The notes under the pieces were generated by a model that saw only the letters and a program-made list of their open reading frames with translations, searched no databases and had not been told where the DNA came from. Made by a program: the position numbers and the translations under genes. 64,000 nt of DNA from Sphingobium sp. (GTDB taxonomy: Bacteria; Pseudomonadota; Alphaproteobacteria; Sphingomonadales; Sphingomonadaceae), in NCBI GenBank assembly GCA_020446425.1, contig JAGRES010000005.1, positions 1-64,000 on the forward strand, written 5' to 3'. Each line of letters starts with the position of its first letter. Position 1 is the stretch's first letter. Below, one piece after another: positions 18,792 through 28,280 of the stretch.

Positions 18792-19931
18792 ATGGAAATG
18801 GTTGCCGCCACAGCCGAATACGTATCGCCGACGCCCGCATCCGGTGCGTTGCCGCGCCGTGCCGCATGGGATGCGCTGGCTGATACGGCTTCGGACGCCA
18901 ACCCCTTCTATCACCCTGCGCTGTTGCAACCGGCGCTCGATCATCTGAAACGCGACGGGCTGCATGTGCTGGAAGCCCATGACGATGGCCAGTTGATCGG
19001 CCTGATGCCCGTTATCGCGCTGGCCCGCCATTCGCGGTACCCGGTCCGCAACAGCGGAAACTGGATGCATGAGCAGTGCTTCTATGGCGCGCCGTTGCTG
19101 CGCACGGGATATGAGGTAGCGGCATGGGGCTCTTTTCTGAGCCAGCTCGACGCTAGTCATTGGGCGGGCAATTTCCTTCACATGGATGGGCTAGACCGCA
19201 ACGGCCCCGCCGCAGCGGCGCTGCTCGCCTGCTGCGCGACGGAGCGGCGCGCTATCCGCTGTATCGCCAGCCATAAACGCGCGCTGCTGCAATCGAACCT
19301 GTCGGCAGACGACTATTGGCAGAGCAATGTCCGCTCCAAAAAGCGCAAGGAAATCCGGCGCCTGATCAAGCGGCTGGAGGAAATGGGCACAGTCACACAC
19401 GCACGGCTGCGCGACGGCGGCGACATAGCGGTGTGGACCGAGGATTTTCTCGCGCTCGAGGGTGCGGGCTGGAAAGGTGCTGAAGGCACCGCTCTTGCCG
19501 GACAGGATAACAGCCGGGCTTATTTCCGCGAAGCACTGTCGCACATGCATGCGACCGGAATGCTCGATATGTTGCGGATCGACCTGAATGGCGCGCCGGT
19601 GGCGATGCTGGTCAATTTCTATATGGGGCGCGGCGCGTTCAGCTATAAAATCGCCTATGATGAGCGGCTTGCCCGTTTTTCTCCCGGCGTGCTGATCGAA
19701 ATCGACAATCTTCACGCCGCCTTGTCCGACCTCGGTCTGGATTGGATGGACAGTTGCGCTGCGCCTAATCACCCGATGATAGATGGCATCTGGGCGGAAC
19801 GGCGCACAATGGCGCAATATCGTGTCGCGCTGAGAGGAACGGGCTTCAAAGCCCTGAAGCGCAATTTGGCTTTCACTGCGATAGGACTGGCGGAGACGAC
19901 CGCGCGGAAGTTCAAAAGGAAACAAGCATGA
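18792..19931 (+). CDS. GNAT-type acyltransferase, BioF2/CelD-like
   Basis: 379 aa protein of the BioF2-like (Acetyltransf_6 / CelD) GNAT group, a double-GNAT fold used by FemXAB-like and exopolysaccharide-linked acyltransferases. Seen: an N-terminal half with FYHPALLQPALDHL, a central KRKEIRRLIKRLEEMG (compare RKEIRR in this group) and a C-terminal core MLRIDLNGAPVAMLVNFYMG with AYDERLARFSPGVLIEIDNL. Overlaps the following cupin gene by ATGA, so the two are translationally coupled. Substrate unknown. A second, unequal member of the same group lies convergently at 20.8-21.9 kb. Confidence 0.8.
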   Translation: MEMVAATAEYVSPTPASGALPRRAAWDALADTASDANPFYHPALLQPALDHLKRDGLHVLEAHDDGQLIGLMPVIALARHSRYPVRNSGNWMHEQCFYGAPLLRTGYEVAAWGSFLSQLDASHWAGNFLHMDGLDRNGPAAAALLACCATERRAIRCIASHKRALLQSNLSADDYWQSNVRSKKRKEIRRLIKRLEEMGTVTHARLRDGGDIAVWTEDFLALEGAGWKGAEGTALAGQDNSRAYFREALSHMHATGMLDMLRIDLNGAPVAMLVNFYMGRGAFSYKIAYDERLARFSPGVLIEIDNLHAALSDLGLDWMDSCAAPNHPMIDGIWAERRTMAQYRVALRGTGFKALKRNLAFTAIGLAETTARKFKRKQA

Positions 19932-20797
19932 GCGTGCATCACTCCATTGCGCCATCGGTCGCGTTCGACGAAGCGGCACGCGATAATTTTGCGTCGGCCT
20001 ACCCCGACAAGCCGGTGCACCTGACGCATTTGCTGGTCGATCACCCACTGCTCGCCTTGTCCGCAATAGCCGAGCTGGCCGAACGCATGCCCGCAGACAG
20101 CGTCGAATATAATCGCGGCGACCTGCCGCTGGGCGTCAAACCGGAGGATACGCCGGACAATGGCCTCAGTCTGGGCGAGACCATCCGCACTATCGAAACC
20201 AACGGTAGCTGGGCAGTGCTCAAAAATGTCGAGCGCGACCCCGCCTATAGCGAGTTGCTGGATGCTGCGCTGGATGATCTGCGTCCGATCGTCGGCGCCA
20301 GTACCGGCGAGATGCTCCATATGGAGGCGTTCATCTTCATCACGTCTCCGGGCAGCGTCACGCCGTTTCATATGGACCCAGAACATAATATCCTGCTTCA
20401 GATCCGCAGCGACAAAACAATGACCGTCTTTCCCACCCATGATACAGAGACCGTCCCTGCGGAGAAAAGCGAGTCCTTCGCGCGTGGCGGGCACCGTAAC
20501 CTGATCTGGGAGGACCGCTTCATCGAACGCGGCCTGCCCGTGCACCTGAAGCCCGGAGAAGCCGTGCATGTGCCGGTGAAAGCGCCGCATTTCGTCAGGA
20601 ACGGCGAAGGCGTATCGGTCAGTTTCTCGATCACCTGGCGCTCACGCCGCAGCGTGGCGGAGGGCGAACTGCACAGCCTCAATGCGCGGTTGCGCGCCAA
20701 AGGATTGCCGCTGGTGAAGATCAGCCGCACGCCGGAAAAACAGTGGCTCGCGCGTGGCCTGTTCCGCCTCGTCAACCGGTTGGGCTGGGACGCTTAA
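19928..20797 (+). CDS. Cupin/JmjC-like domain protein, possible Fe(II)-dependent oxygenase
   Basis: 289 aa. A JmjC-like cupin: HMD metal motif in TPFHMDPEHNILLQI (His148, Asp150), with a distal His at 214 or 221 (AVHVPVKAPHFV) closing a 2-His-1-carboxylate site. The family contains Fe(II)/2-oxoglutarate hydroxylases and some members annotated only as regulators. The start overlaps the GNAT gene stop by four bases; the stop overlaps the convergent second GNAT gene by four bases. The tight pairing suggests that oxidation and acylation act on the same product. Substrate unknown. Confidence 0.75.
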   Translation: MSVHHSIAPSVAFDEAARDNFASAYPDKPVHLTHLLVDHPLLALSAIAELAERMPADSVEYNRGDLPLGVKPEDTPDNGLSLGETIRTIETNGSWAVLKNVERDPAYSELLDAALDDLRPIVGASTGEMLHMEAFIFITSPGSVTPFHMDPEHNILLQIRSDKTMTVFPTHDTETVPAEKSESFARGGHRNLIWEDRFIERGLPVHLKPGEAVHVPVKAPHFVRNGEGVSVSFSITWRSRRSVAEGELHSLNARLRAKGLPLVKISRTPEKQWLARGLFRLVNRLGWDA

Positions 20798-21873
20798 CGC
20801 GCAAACAGCCTCCGCGCCGCAGCCTCGATCTCCAGACGCCAATCAAAGCGTTCCAGCGCCCACCAGTTCAGCTCCTCCGCACCGGTCGACAGGCTGTGCT
20901 TGTACCGGTCCTTGCCCGCCAGCAGGGAATAACGGCTTAGCCCCGCGTCCGCATACCGCGTGACCGCCGCCGCATGGCACATCAGCCCCGGTTTTGACTT
21001 GGCGGTGCGCGGGGAGGCAAAGGCCGACTGGTAATTCATCGCCCGCCCGGCCCAGACAAAATTGACGAGATAGCCGACAGGTTCCTCATCTCCGCTGGCA
21101 ACGCGCAACAGCTCCACCGTGCCATCGGCCAGTCCGGCATGAGTGATGCGTTTCACGAAATCGCGGAAAAATCCATTGTCCCACGCATTATCGACATGCC
21201 GCCCCTGATTGAGCCGCGCCATATCGCCGAGCCAATGGTCGATGCTGGCTTCATCCTCCGCGCGCTCAAGCGTCAAATTCCCGGGTTCATCCTTGAGTGA
21301 TCGCTTGATCTGGCTCCGCGTATTGGCGCTGAGCAATGAAAGATAATCGCCGCCAGCCTCATAAACCTTATTCAGATCCACATAATAGGATGGCGAGGCA
21401 TCGCGCAGTTTTTTGCGGCGGATACCGGGAAGGTCCGGCAGGCGTGTACCGAATTCCAGGCCCGACAGATGGAACACCCGCCAGTCCTGCCGCCGCCCCA
21501 TCGCCTCACCAAAAGCGTGCACAGCTGCCGGTTTGTCGGCTTTCGCACACAGCAATCCATTATATTCAATAAAGGGCCGGTTGCCATCGGCACTGCCCGA
21601 TTCATTGAGCCATGTTGCGGGAACGGAACCAAGCCTGCGCCTTGCCCTCCCCTCGCCGATCAATGCCAGCGCGCGATCCTGCCCATCCTGTGACATGGCC
21701 AGAAGCTGCGGTAACGCAATCCCGGCATTCTCAAGCGCGGCCAGCCAGCTGCCCATCCACGTCCAGCGCAGGAAAAAGGAGGCATCTTCACCCGCTTGCG
21801 CCTCCACCGCCCGCCAGCGCGGCTCGAGCGCGGCGGCGCTCTCCACATGCTCAAATCGGGCGTCGAAATGCAT
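20794..21873 (-). CDS. GNAT-type acyltransferase, BioF2/CelD-like (second copy)
   Basis: 359 aa, same group as the protein at 18.8 kb but clearly diverged. Seen: [16 protein letters not shown] (~35-50), the group-typical [15 protein letters not shown], and a C-terminal core [24 protein letters not shown] followed by [33 protein letters not shown], the segment that in CelD-like proteins forms the acyl-CoA/acceptor site. It lies tail-to-tail with the cupin gene and head-to-head with ung. Not an operon with the first GNAT gene but probably of related function. Acceptor unknown. Confidence 0.8.
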   Translation of the reverse strand: MHFDARFEHVESAAALEPRWRAVEAQAGEDASFFLRWTWMGSWLAALENAGIALPQLLAMSQDGQDRALALIGEGRARRRLGSVPATWLNESGSADGNRPFIEYNGLLCAKADKPAAVHAFGEAMGRRQDWRVFHLSGLEFGTRLPDLPGIRRKKLRDASPSYYVDLNKVYEAGGDYLSLLSANTRSQIKRSLKDEPGNLTLERAEDEASIDHWLGDMARLNQGRHVDNAWDNGFFRDFVKRITHAGLADGTVELLRVASGDEEPVGYLVNFVWAGRAMNYQSAFASPRTAKSKPGLMCHAAAVTRYADAGLSRYSLLAGKDRYKHSLSTGAEELNWWALERFDWRLEIEAAARRLFAR

Positions 21874-21950
21874 GCCGTCTTGTGCGGGGCTTCGGCCAAT
21901 GGGTCAAGCATGGCATTGCATACCCGGCGCGCATCCGTAAAACCGGAGTC

Positions 21951-22667
21951 ATGACGACTGCCGAACCCGCTACACGCCCGCAACCCAAGCTGGACCCGAG
22001 CTGGGCCGAACCCTTGTCCGGCATGTTTGCCTCACCTGTGATGGGCAATTTGCGGCAGTTCCTGCTGGAGGAAAAAGCGGCGGGCAAGCGCATCTTCCCG
22101 AAAGGCAGCGAATATTTCCGCGCACTCGACCTGACGCCGCTCGACAAGGTACGCGTCGTGATATTGGGACAGGACCCCTATCATGGCGAGGGGCAGGCGC
22201 ATGGCCTGTGTTTTTCGGTGCAGCGCGGCGTGCGCCCGCCGCCAAGCCTGGTGAATATATACAAGGAAATGAAATCCGATCTGGGTATCGACCCGCCGCG
22301 CCACGGCAACCTGACCCACTGGGCCGAGCAAGGCGTGCTGTTGCTCAACAGCGTACTGACCGTCGAGATGGGCCGGGCCGCCTCACACCAGAAACGCGGC
22401 TGGGAGCAGTTCACGGATGAGATCATCGCGCTGGTGGCGCGGCAGGAACGGCCGATCGTGTTCATCCTGTGGGGCAGTTACGCCCAGAAGAAAGCGGCCT
22501 TCGTGCAGGATGTCAGCCAGGGCGGGCGGCACTTGGTCATCAAGTCCGCGCATCCCTCACCGCTGTCGGCGCATAACGGCTTTCTCGGCAGCCGCCCGTT
22601 CAGCCGCACCAACGAATTCCTCAAGGCGCATGGCGAAACGCAGATAGACTGGCGCTTGCCGGAGTAA
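21951..22667 (+). CDS. ung: Uracil-DNA glycosylase (family 1)
   Basis: 238 aa, normal length. Removes uracil from DNA to start base excision repair. Catalytic GQDPYHG with Asp75, the family [29 protein letters not shown], and the His loop [11 protein letters not shown] are intact. ATG 21951 is chosen; the open frame upstream to 21612 runs antisense through the acyltransferase gene. Divergent from that gene. Confidence 0.96.
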   Translation: MTTAEPATRPQPKLDPSWAEPLSGMFASPVMGNLRQFLLEEKAAGKRIFPKGSEYFRALDLTPLDKVRVVILGQDPYHGEGQAHGLCFSVQRGVRPPPSLVNIYKEMKSDLGIDPPRHGNLTHWAEQGVLLLNSVLTVEMGRAASHQKRGWEQFTDEIIALVARQERPIVFILWGSYAQKKAAFVQDVSQGGRHLVIKSAHPSPLSAHNGFLGSRPFSRTNEFLKAHGETQIDWRLPE

Positions 22668-22678
22668 AATTGCGGCAG

Positions 22679-23170
22679 CTACAAATGCTTTGTGATCGCG
22701 TCCAGCGGTACGCTCAATACATCAAACAGCAGAGACGCCAGGAATAGCGCGGCGGCAACGACGCCGCCGATCAGGAACAGGCGCTGCATCAGCTGCGACT
22801 TCTGGCGGCTGCGCTCGGCCACTTCTTCCGGCGAAAGGACGCGCGCGGTGGCGCGACGCTCAACGACCTGATGCCCGGCCTTGCGGGCCTGATTTTCTTT
22901 CGCCTCTTTCGACGTCATGAAGGCGACGTCGATCTTGTCCTGCGACCGGATGCCGCAACGGTCCGGCCCGGACCAGCGCACCTGCCCGACAATCACGATA
23001 TTGGTGCCACGGCGGATTTCGATGAAGCTGCCTTTGACGGGCGGGTCCTTCATCACCAGCATCAACCCGCGCGAGGACACATTGCGGATCTGCGCATTAT
23101 GCCAGCCACTGTCCATGCGAATACGCACGGGTAATACAACAGGTTTGCGAGCTTCCCTTTGTCTCAGCAC
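22679..23170 (-). CDS. PilZ-domain protein with C-terminal membrane helix
   Basis: 163 aa. Residues 1-90 form a PilZ-like domain with an Arg-rich start (RQREARKPVVLPVRIR) and IRNVSSRGLMLV, matching the N-x-S-x-x-G half of the c-di-GMP motif. The R-x-x-x-R half is only approximate. Residues ~128-150 form one membrane helix (FLIGGVVAAALFLASLLF). It probably binds c-di-GMP or is a PilZ variant sitting at the inner membrane. The stop faces the ung stop. Confidence 0.8.
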   Translation of the reverse strand: MLRQREARKPVVLPVRIRMDSGWHNAQIRNVSSRGLMLVMKDPPVKGSFIEIRRGTNIVIVGQVRWSGPDRCGIRSQDKIDVAFMTSKEAKENQARKAGHQVVERRATARVLSPEEVAERSRQKSQLMQRLFLIGGVVAAALFLASLLFDVLSVPLDAITKHL

Positions 23171-23352
23171 TTATTCTCTCCGGCGGAGAGAGCAATAGCA
23201 GGCAATATATTGAATATTATATAAGAATGGGCTGAGCTGTTTTTCTGCATGATGCGACCATATTATGTGATTTGCGGGCAATCATAGGATCACCCGCCCA
23301 TCTGGCAACATCAGAAGTAAATCCGATCCGGATGTATCGGAGTCGTGTCAGC

Positions 23353-23766
23353 TTAGTTTGCTACTGCACGGCCAAACTGGCCGTCACCCTCCGGCGCGGC
23401 AAGTATGTCGCGCGTGGTCGCGCCCTTGTCGACCATGTTGGTCTGCGGATCGCCGACGGACGAGCGGATACCGGGCAGCGCATTATCGCGGCCTGCCTCA
23501 CCCAGCACGGCATTTTCACTGGCCGAGCGCGCGGCGGGACCGCCGAACATTGCCTCCATAGCCTGACGATTGGCGTCAGCCGTCACCGTCGGCGCAGCGC
23601 CCGGAGCCGGCGGGACCAGCGCGAAATCGGGTGGGATCACCAGCGGCGCCTGACGCGACACCGCCATTTCATCGGGCCGGTCGCGGTTGAAGATGCCGCG
23701 CGATCCGCAGGCCGAAAGGCTGGCCATCATGGCGACTAGGCTGGTGGCGATCAAAACTTTACGCAT
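23353..23766 (-). CDS. bamF: DUF3035 lipoprotein, BamF-type outer-membrane assembly factor
   Basis: 137 aa. The signal peptide ends in LSAC (Cys20), so it is a lipoprotein. The body is low in secondary structure, with RPDEMAVSRQAPLVIPPDFALVPPAPG, the characteristic DUF3035 segment. In Caulobacter this family is BamF, a part of the BAM complex at the outer membrane. The start at 23766 overlaps the lspA end by 8 bp, so lspA, which processes lipoproteins, and this lipoprotein are translated from one message. The gene symbol follows the Caulobacter name. Confidence 0.8.
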   Translation of the reverse strand: MRKVLIATSLVAMMASLSACGSRGIFNRDRPDEMAVSRQAPLVIPPDFALVPPAPGAAPTVTADANRQAMEAMFGGPAARSASENAVLGEAGRDNALPGIRSSVGDPQTNMVDKGATTRDILAAPEGDGQFGRAVAN

Positions 23767-24289
23767 TTTTGTGACTCTCCGTCTTTTGTCCCTTTTCGCC
23801 CAGCAGCAGCGCGCGTGCAAGCAGGATCAACACCCCGATAGTAATAGCGGCATCGGCCAGGTTGAAAACCAGAAAAGGCCGCCATTCGCCGAAATGCAGG
23901 TCGGCATAGTCGACGACAAAGCCCAGACGCACGCGATCGACGATATTGCCCAGCGCACCGCCAAGCACCAGGCCCAGCGCCAGAACGTCCTGCCGCGCCT
24001 TTTCCCGCCACATCCAGATGGCGACGAACAGCGAGATGGCGACAGTCATACCGACCAGCACCCAGCGCGCGGTTTCGGTATCGGCATGGAAAAAGCCCAT
24101 GGAAACGCCACGATTTTCCAGCCAGCGCAGCTTGAAGATCGGCAGGATTTCCAGCCCCTCGTCCCCGCGCGATTCGAGCTGAAGCGGTACGGTGACGATA
24201 TATTTGATGAGCTGGTCGAAGATCAGCACGATCAGCGCGACCGACAGGCCCATTTTGCGGTGGCTGGACGATACAGCGAAGGATGTCAC
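23759..24289 (-). CDS. lspA: Lipoprotein signal peptidase II
   Basis: 176 aa with about four membrane helices. The catalytic aspartates lie in GNIVDRVRLGFVVDY and FNLADAAI, both conserved in LspA. Cleaves prolipoproteins before the lipidated Cys. A GTG start at 24289 overlaps the ileS stop as GTGA and gives the family N-terminus; an ATG at 24316 is possible but would overlap ileS by 31 bp. The ileS-lspA pair is a widely conserved order, here followed by bamF. Confidence 0.94.
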   Translation of the reverse strand: MTSFAVSSSHRKMGLSVALIVLIFDQLIKYIVTVPLQLESRGDEGLEILPIFKLRWLENRGVSMGFFHADTETARWVLVGMTVAISLFVAIWMWREKARQDVLALGLVLGGALGNIVDRVRLGFVVDYADLHFGEWRPFLVFNLADAAITIGVLILLARALLLGEKGQKTESHKNA

Positions 24290-27231
24290 GCGAGTATGTC
24301 CTCGCAACGGTCGCATAATGCGCCATCTTCGCTCACGTCAGGCAAGTGCCGCCAGCAGCGTCCGCATTTGTGATGCGACGTTGGTTTGACGGCAATGGCA
24401 TCACCCTCGGTGATTTCGGCCACAATACATAGCTCCGCCATATCGACGCCTTCCGCCTCAGCAAGCACAGGCATGACGACCTCCGCCTGAAGGCTGGATC
24501 GAACGATCTTTTCCCGTCGCAGCGGCTCGATAGCCTCGTTCACCTGATCGCGCGCTGAGCGCAGGGCAGTCCATTTCTGCCCGAGCGCTGCATCCTTCCA
24601 CCCCGCATCCACGTCCGGCCATTCGAGCATATGGACGCTGCCCGCATCGGGAAAACGGCTCTTCCACACTTCTTCCGCCGTGAACGGAATGATCGGCGCG
24701 GCATAACGCACCAGCGCGTGGAACAGCGTGTCCAGCACCGTGCGATAGGCTTGGCGTTCCTTCGTCTGCTTGCCCGTCTCCGGGTTCACATCGCAATAGA
24801 GCCGGTCCTTGCGGATATCGAAGAAGAAGGACGACAGGTCGAGATTGGCGAAGTCGTTGAGCGCGCGGGTGTAGCGGCTGAATTCCAGCCAGCTGTCGCT
24901 CGTGCGACCTTCGACCACTTCGCGCAACGTCGCATCCAGCTCCGCCAGCCGGTGCAGCATATAGCGTTCCAGCTCCGGCATTTCGGAGACGGGTACGCGC
25001 TCTTCCTCGCTGAAGTCGGCGAGGCCGCCGAGCATATAGCGGAAGGTGTTGCGCAGCTTGCGATAGGCGTCAGACGAACCGGCCAGTACTTCCTTGCCGA
25101 TGCGCACATCGTCGAAATAATCGGTCGAGGCCACCCACATGCGCAATATGTCCGCGCCGCTCTCGCTCATGATCTTCAATGGATCGACAACATTGCCGAG
25201 CGATTTCGACATCTTGCGGCCCTGCCCGTCGAGCGCGAAACCATGGGTCAGCACGCTCTTATAGGGTGCACGCCCGCGCGTGCCGCAGCTTTCGAGCAGC
25301 GACGACTGGAACCAGCCGCGATGCTGGTCCGAGCCTTCGAGATAGAGATCGGCGCGGTCGTCAGCGTCGGTGCCGAATTCCGGCTCCATCACGAAGCTGT
25401 GGGTCGAACCGCTGTCGAACCACACGTCGAGAATGTCATTCACCACCTCATAATCGTCGAGGGCATGATCGTTGCCGAGCAACGCCTGATGGTCCGCGCC
25501 GAACCAGGCATCCGCACCGCCCTGCTTGAACGCCTCGACGATGCGGGCGTTGACGGCGGGGTCGTTGAGATATTCGCCCGTCTTGCGGTCGACATAGAGT
25601 GCAATGGGCACGCCCCAGGCGCGCTGGCGCGAGATCACCCAGTCCGGGCGGCCTTCAACCATCGTGCGGATGCGATTGGTCGAGCGGCGCGGCACCCAGC
25701 GCGTGTCCTCAATCGCTTGCAGTGCGGTTTCGCGCAGCGTCGCGCCATGGCCGGAAACGGTCGCAGCGATCGCACCGCCGACACCGCCGAGCGGCGCGGC
25801 GTCGAATTCGATCTGCCCGCCGGGCTTGTCCATCGGGATGAACCATTGCGGCGTGCAGCGATAGATGATCCGCGCTTTCGAGCGCCAGCTATGCGGATAG
25901 CTGTGCTTGAACTCTCCTGCGGAAAGTAGTGCGCCCGCTTCGCGCAAATCGGTGCAGATCGGACCTTCCGGGCCGTTGAACTTGGTATTGATGACGCTGC
26001 CCTGACCGCCGAGCCACGCCCAGTCATCGCGGTAGAAGCCGCCGTCCGTGACCGCAAACACCGGGTCGATGCCGACTTTCTTGCACGCGAAGAAATCCTC
26101 CTCGCCATGATCCGGGGCCATATGCACAAGGCCCGTACCGGCATCGGTAGTGACATGCTCTGCGGGGAGAAACGGGCGAGGTTTCGCGAAGAAGGCGCTG
26201 TCCCCGAACCAATCCGCCATCGGATGCATTGCTTTTGCGTCTTTCAGTTCAGACGCTTTGAACGTACCGACCACAGAAGCATCGACATCTGTATCGTTGG
26301 CATCATGAACGGTCGGAGCTGCACGTACCCTCGCTACAAATGCATCTACGAGATCGGACGCGACAATGTAACAGCTCCCGATAGTGCTCGGCTTCCAGAT
26401 CAGGTTGACAATGGAATATTCAATGTCCTCTCCATAAGCGATGCCCTGATTGGTTGGGATCGTCCACGGAGTTGTGGTCCAGATGACGGCCTCAACTTTT
26501 GAGCACCATTCCCGCACCTTGGCGATGCTGGGGCTGTTCGGCGCTTCCGTGATCTCAAACGCCACGTCGATCTGCGTCGACGTCACATCCTCATATTCGA
26601 CCTCGGCCTCGGCGAGAGCCGTCTTTTCCACCGGCGACCACATCACCGGCTTCGCGCCGCGATAGAGCTGTCCGCTCTCCGCGAACTTCAACAGTTCGCC
26701 GACGATGGCGGCCTCCGCCTCATATTTCATTGTGAGGTAGGGATTGTCCCAGTCACCCATGATACCGAGGCGCTTGAACTGGTCCTTCTGCACGCCGACC
26801 CACTTGTCCGCATATTCGCGGCACTGGGCGCGGAATTCCTGCGCCGGAACCTCGTCCTTGTTGAGTTTCTTCTTGCGATATTGCTCCTCGATCTTCCATT
26901 CGATCGGCAGGCCATGGCAATCCCAGCCGGGCACATAGGGCGCATCCTTGCCGGTGAGGCTCTGCGCCCGCACTATGATGTCTTTCAGCACCTTGTTGAG
27001 CGCATGGCCCATATGGATGTCGCCATTGGCATAGGGCGGGCCGTCATGCAGCACGAAACGCTCGCGCCCCTTACGCGCGGCGCGCAACTTGCCATAGAGA
27101 TCCTCGGCCTCCCATTGCGCGGCCATCGCCGGTTCCTTCTGCGCCAGCCCGGCTTTCATCGGAAAGTCGGTCTTGGGCAGGAAAACGGTGTTCTTGTAGT
27201 CTTTGGCGTCTTGGCTGGGTGCGTCGGTCAT
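24286..27231 (-). CDS. ileS: Isoleucyl-tRNA synthetase
   Basis: 981 aa class I synthetase charging tRNA-Ile. HIGH-type motif HMGH in PYANGDIHMGHALNK, KMSKS loop in GRKMSKSLGN, an editing domain in the middle, and a C-terminal zinc finger with CGRCWRHLPD and CDRCEDILA. An insert of about 60 residues in the editing region (around residues 270-330) is common in alphaproteobacterial IleS. Head of the ileS-lspA-bamF operon. A palindromic element lies just upstream. Confidence 0.97.
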   Translation of the reverse strand: MTDAPSQDAKDYKNTVFLPKTDFPMKAGLAQKEPAMAAQWEAEDLYGKLRAARKGRERFVLHDGPPYANGDIHMGHALNKVLKDIIVRAQSLTGKDAPYVPGWDCHGLPIEWKIEEQYRKKKLNKDEVPAQEFRAQCREYADKWVGVQKDQFKRLGIMGDWDNPYLTMKYEAEAAIVGELLKFAESGQLYRGAKPVMWSPVEKTALAEAEVEYEDVTSTQIDVAFEITEAPNSPSIAKVREWCSKVEAVIWTTTPWTIPTNQGIAYGEDIEYSIVNLIWKPSTIGSCYIVASDLVDAFVARVRAAPTVHDANDTDVDASVVGTFKASELKDAKAMHPMADWFGDSAFFAKPRPFLPAEHVTTDAGTGLVHMAPDHGEEDFFACKKVGIDPVFAVTDGGFYRDDWAWLGGQGSVINTKFNGPEGPICTDLREAGALLSAGEFKHSYPHSWRSKARIIYRCTPQWFIPMDKPGGQIEFDAAPLGGVGGAIAATVSGHGATLRETALQAIEDTRWVPRRSTNRIRTMVEGRPDWVISRQRAWGVPIALYVDRKTGEYLNDPAVNARIVEAFKQGGADAWFGADHQALLGNDHALDDYEVVNDILDVWFDSGSTHSFVMEPEFGTDADDRADLYLEGSDQHRGWFQSSLLESCGTRGRAPYKSVLTHGFALDGQGRKMSKSLGNVVDPLKIMSESGADILRMWVASTDYFDDVRIGKEVLAGSSDAYRKLRNTFRYMLGGLADFSEEERVPVSEMPELERYMLHRLAELDATLREVVEGRTSDSWLEFSRYTRALNDFANLDLSSFFFDIRKDRLYCDVNPETGKQTKERQAYRTVLDTLFHALVRYAAPIIPFTAEEVWKSRFPDAGSVHMLEWPDVDAGWKDAALGQKWTALRSARDQVNEAIEPLRREKIVRSSLQAEVVMPVLAEAEGVDMAELCIVAEITEGDAIAVKPTSHHKCGRCWRHLPDVSEDGALCDRCEDILA

Positions 27232-27250
27232 ATAATGGCATCTGTTTCAT

Positions 27251-27294
27251 CCGTTCGGTTCGAGCAGCATCGAGCGTACGCTCGAAACGGACGG
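27251..27294. repeat. Intergenic palindromic element upstream of ileS
   Basis: Arms 27251-27265 and 27280-27294 pair in 12 of 15 positions, and inside lies the perfect palindrome CGAGCGTACGCTCG (27271-27284). Arms of this TTCGAGC type recur between genes in sphingomonads. It sits between ribF and ileS. Confidence 0.55.
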
Positions 27295-27319
27295 AGGGTG
27301 GAATGAGCAAAGCTGCGCT

Positions 27320-28276
27320 CTAGGGCAGTGGCGGCGTCTCCGCAAGGATTTGCCGCGCGGCGTCGCAATCCTTTGCGATCTGGGCCTTGAGCGCATCCAG
27401 TCCGTCGAGTTTCATCTCCGGGCGGATATAGCCGATGAGCTGCACCTCTATGGCCTGGTCATACAGGTCGCCGGAGAAATCGAAGAGATAGCTTTCCAGC
27501 AATTCCCTGGGCGGATCGAACATCGGGCGAATGCCGATATTGGCGACGCCATCGACCACTTTGCCGTCGGGCAGGCATCCGCGCACCGCATAGACGCCAT
27601 AGGCAGGGCGCTGATAATTGCCCAGCTCCATATTAGCGGTCGGGAAATCCAGCGTGCGGCCCAGCTTGTCGCCATGCAGCACCTTGCCCTCAATCGTGAA
27701 AGGACGCGTGAGCAGCCGGGCAGCGGCGGCGCAATCGCCCCTTTTCAGTGCATCGCGTATGGCGCTGGACGAGATCACCGTGCCATTATCATTTTTCACA
27801 GGCGCTACCGCCTCGCTGCGAAGCCCGGCACCTGCACCCAGCGTTTTTAGGCTCTCGATATTACCGCTGCGGCCCTTGCCGAAGGTAAAGTCCTCACCCG
27901 TCACGACGCCGACCGCGCCGATATCCTTGACAAGAAGATCGACAAACCCCTCCGCCGTCTTGCCCGCCAGCGCCTGGTCGAAATGGAAAACCAGCATCGC
28001 ATCCGCGCCAGCTGCGGCGAACAGCCGCTCCCTCTGATCAAGCGTGGTCAGGCGGAAAGGCGGCGTATCGGGCTTGAACAGGCGCATTGGGTGGGGATCG
28101 AAGGTCGCCACGATAGCGGGCCGTCCTTCGGCCCGCGCCCATTCCATCGCGCGGCCCACCACCGCCTGGTGCCCGGCATGAAAACCGTCGAAATTGCCCA
28201 TGGCGATAATCGCCCCGCGCAAATTTGCGAGAACGGGCTGACGATTGTCGAGCCTGATTATAGGCGCCCCGGCCAT
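27320..28276 (-). CDS. ribF: Bifunctional riboflavin kinase / FAD synthetase
   Basis: 318 aa. The N-terminal FAD synthetase domain has a nucleotidyltransferase motif GNFDGFHAGH (27-36). The C-terminal riboflavin kinase domain carries LHGDKLGRTLDFPTANM and GVYAVRG. Makes FMN and FAD from riboflavin and ATP. It lies four bases downstream of folA on the same strand and upstream of ileS; ribF-ileS adjacency is common in bacteria. Confidence 0.96.
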   Translation of the reverse strand: MAGAPIIRLDNRQPVLANLRGAIIAMGNFDGFHAGHQAVVGRAMEWARAEGRPAIVATFDPHPMRLFKPDTPPFRLTTLDQRERLFAAAGADAMLVFHFDQALAGKTAEGFVDLLVKDIGAVGVVTGEDFTFGKGRSGNIESLKTLGAGAGLRSEAVAPVKNDNGTVISSSAIRDALKRGDCAAAARLLTRPFTIEGKVLHGDKLGRTLDFPTANMELGNYQRPAYGVYAVRGCLPDGKVVDGVANIGIRPMFDPPRELLESYLFDFSGDLYDQAIEVQLIGYIRPEMKLDGLDALKAQIAKDCDAARQILAETPPLP

Positions 28277-28280
28277 GCGC

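Noticed and set aside
24631-25929. Long plus-strand open frame (432 codons) inside ileS
   Set aside because: Exactly antisense to ileS; Arg/His/Ala-rich translation typical of the mirror of a high-GC gene; no family pattern or ribosome-binding site.
27232-27319. T-box leader before ileS
   Set aside because: Under 90 bases, no T-box core sequence, and T-boxes are not expected in this group; the palindrome looks like a repeat.
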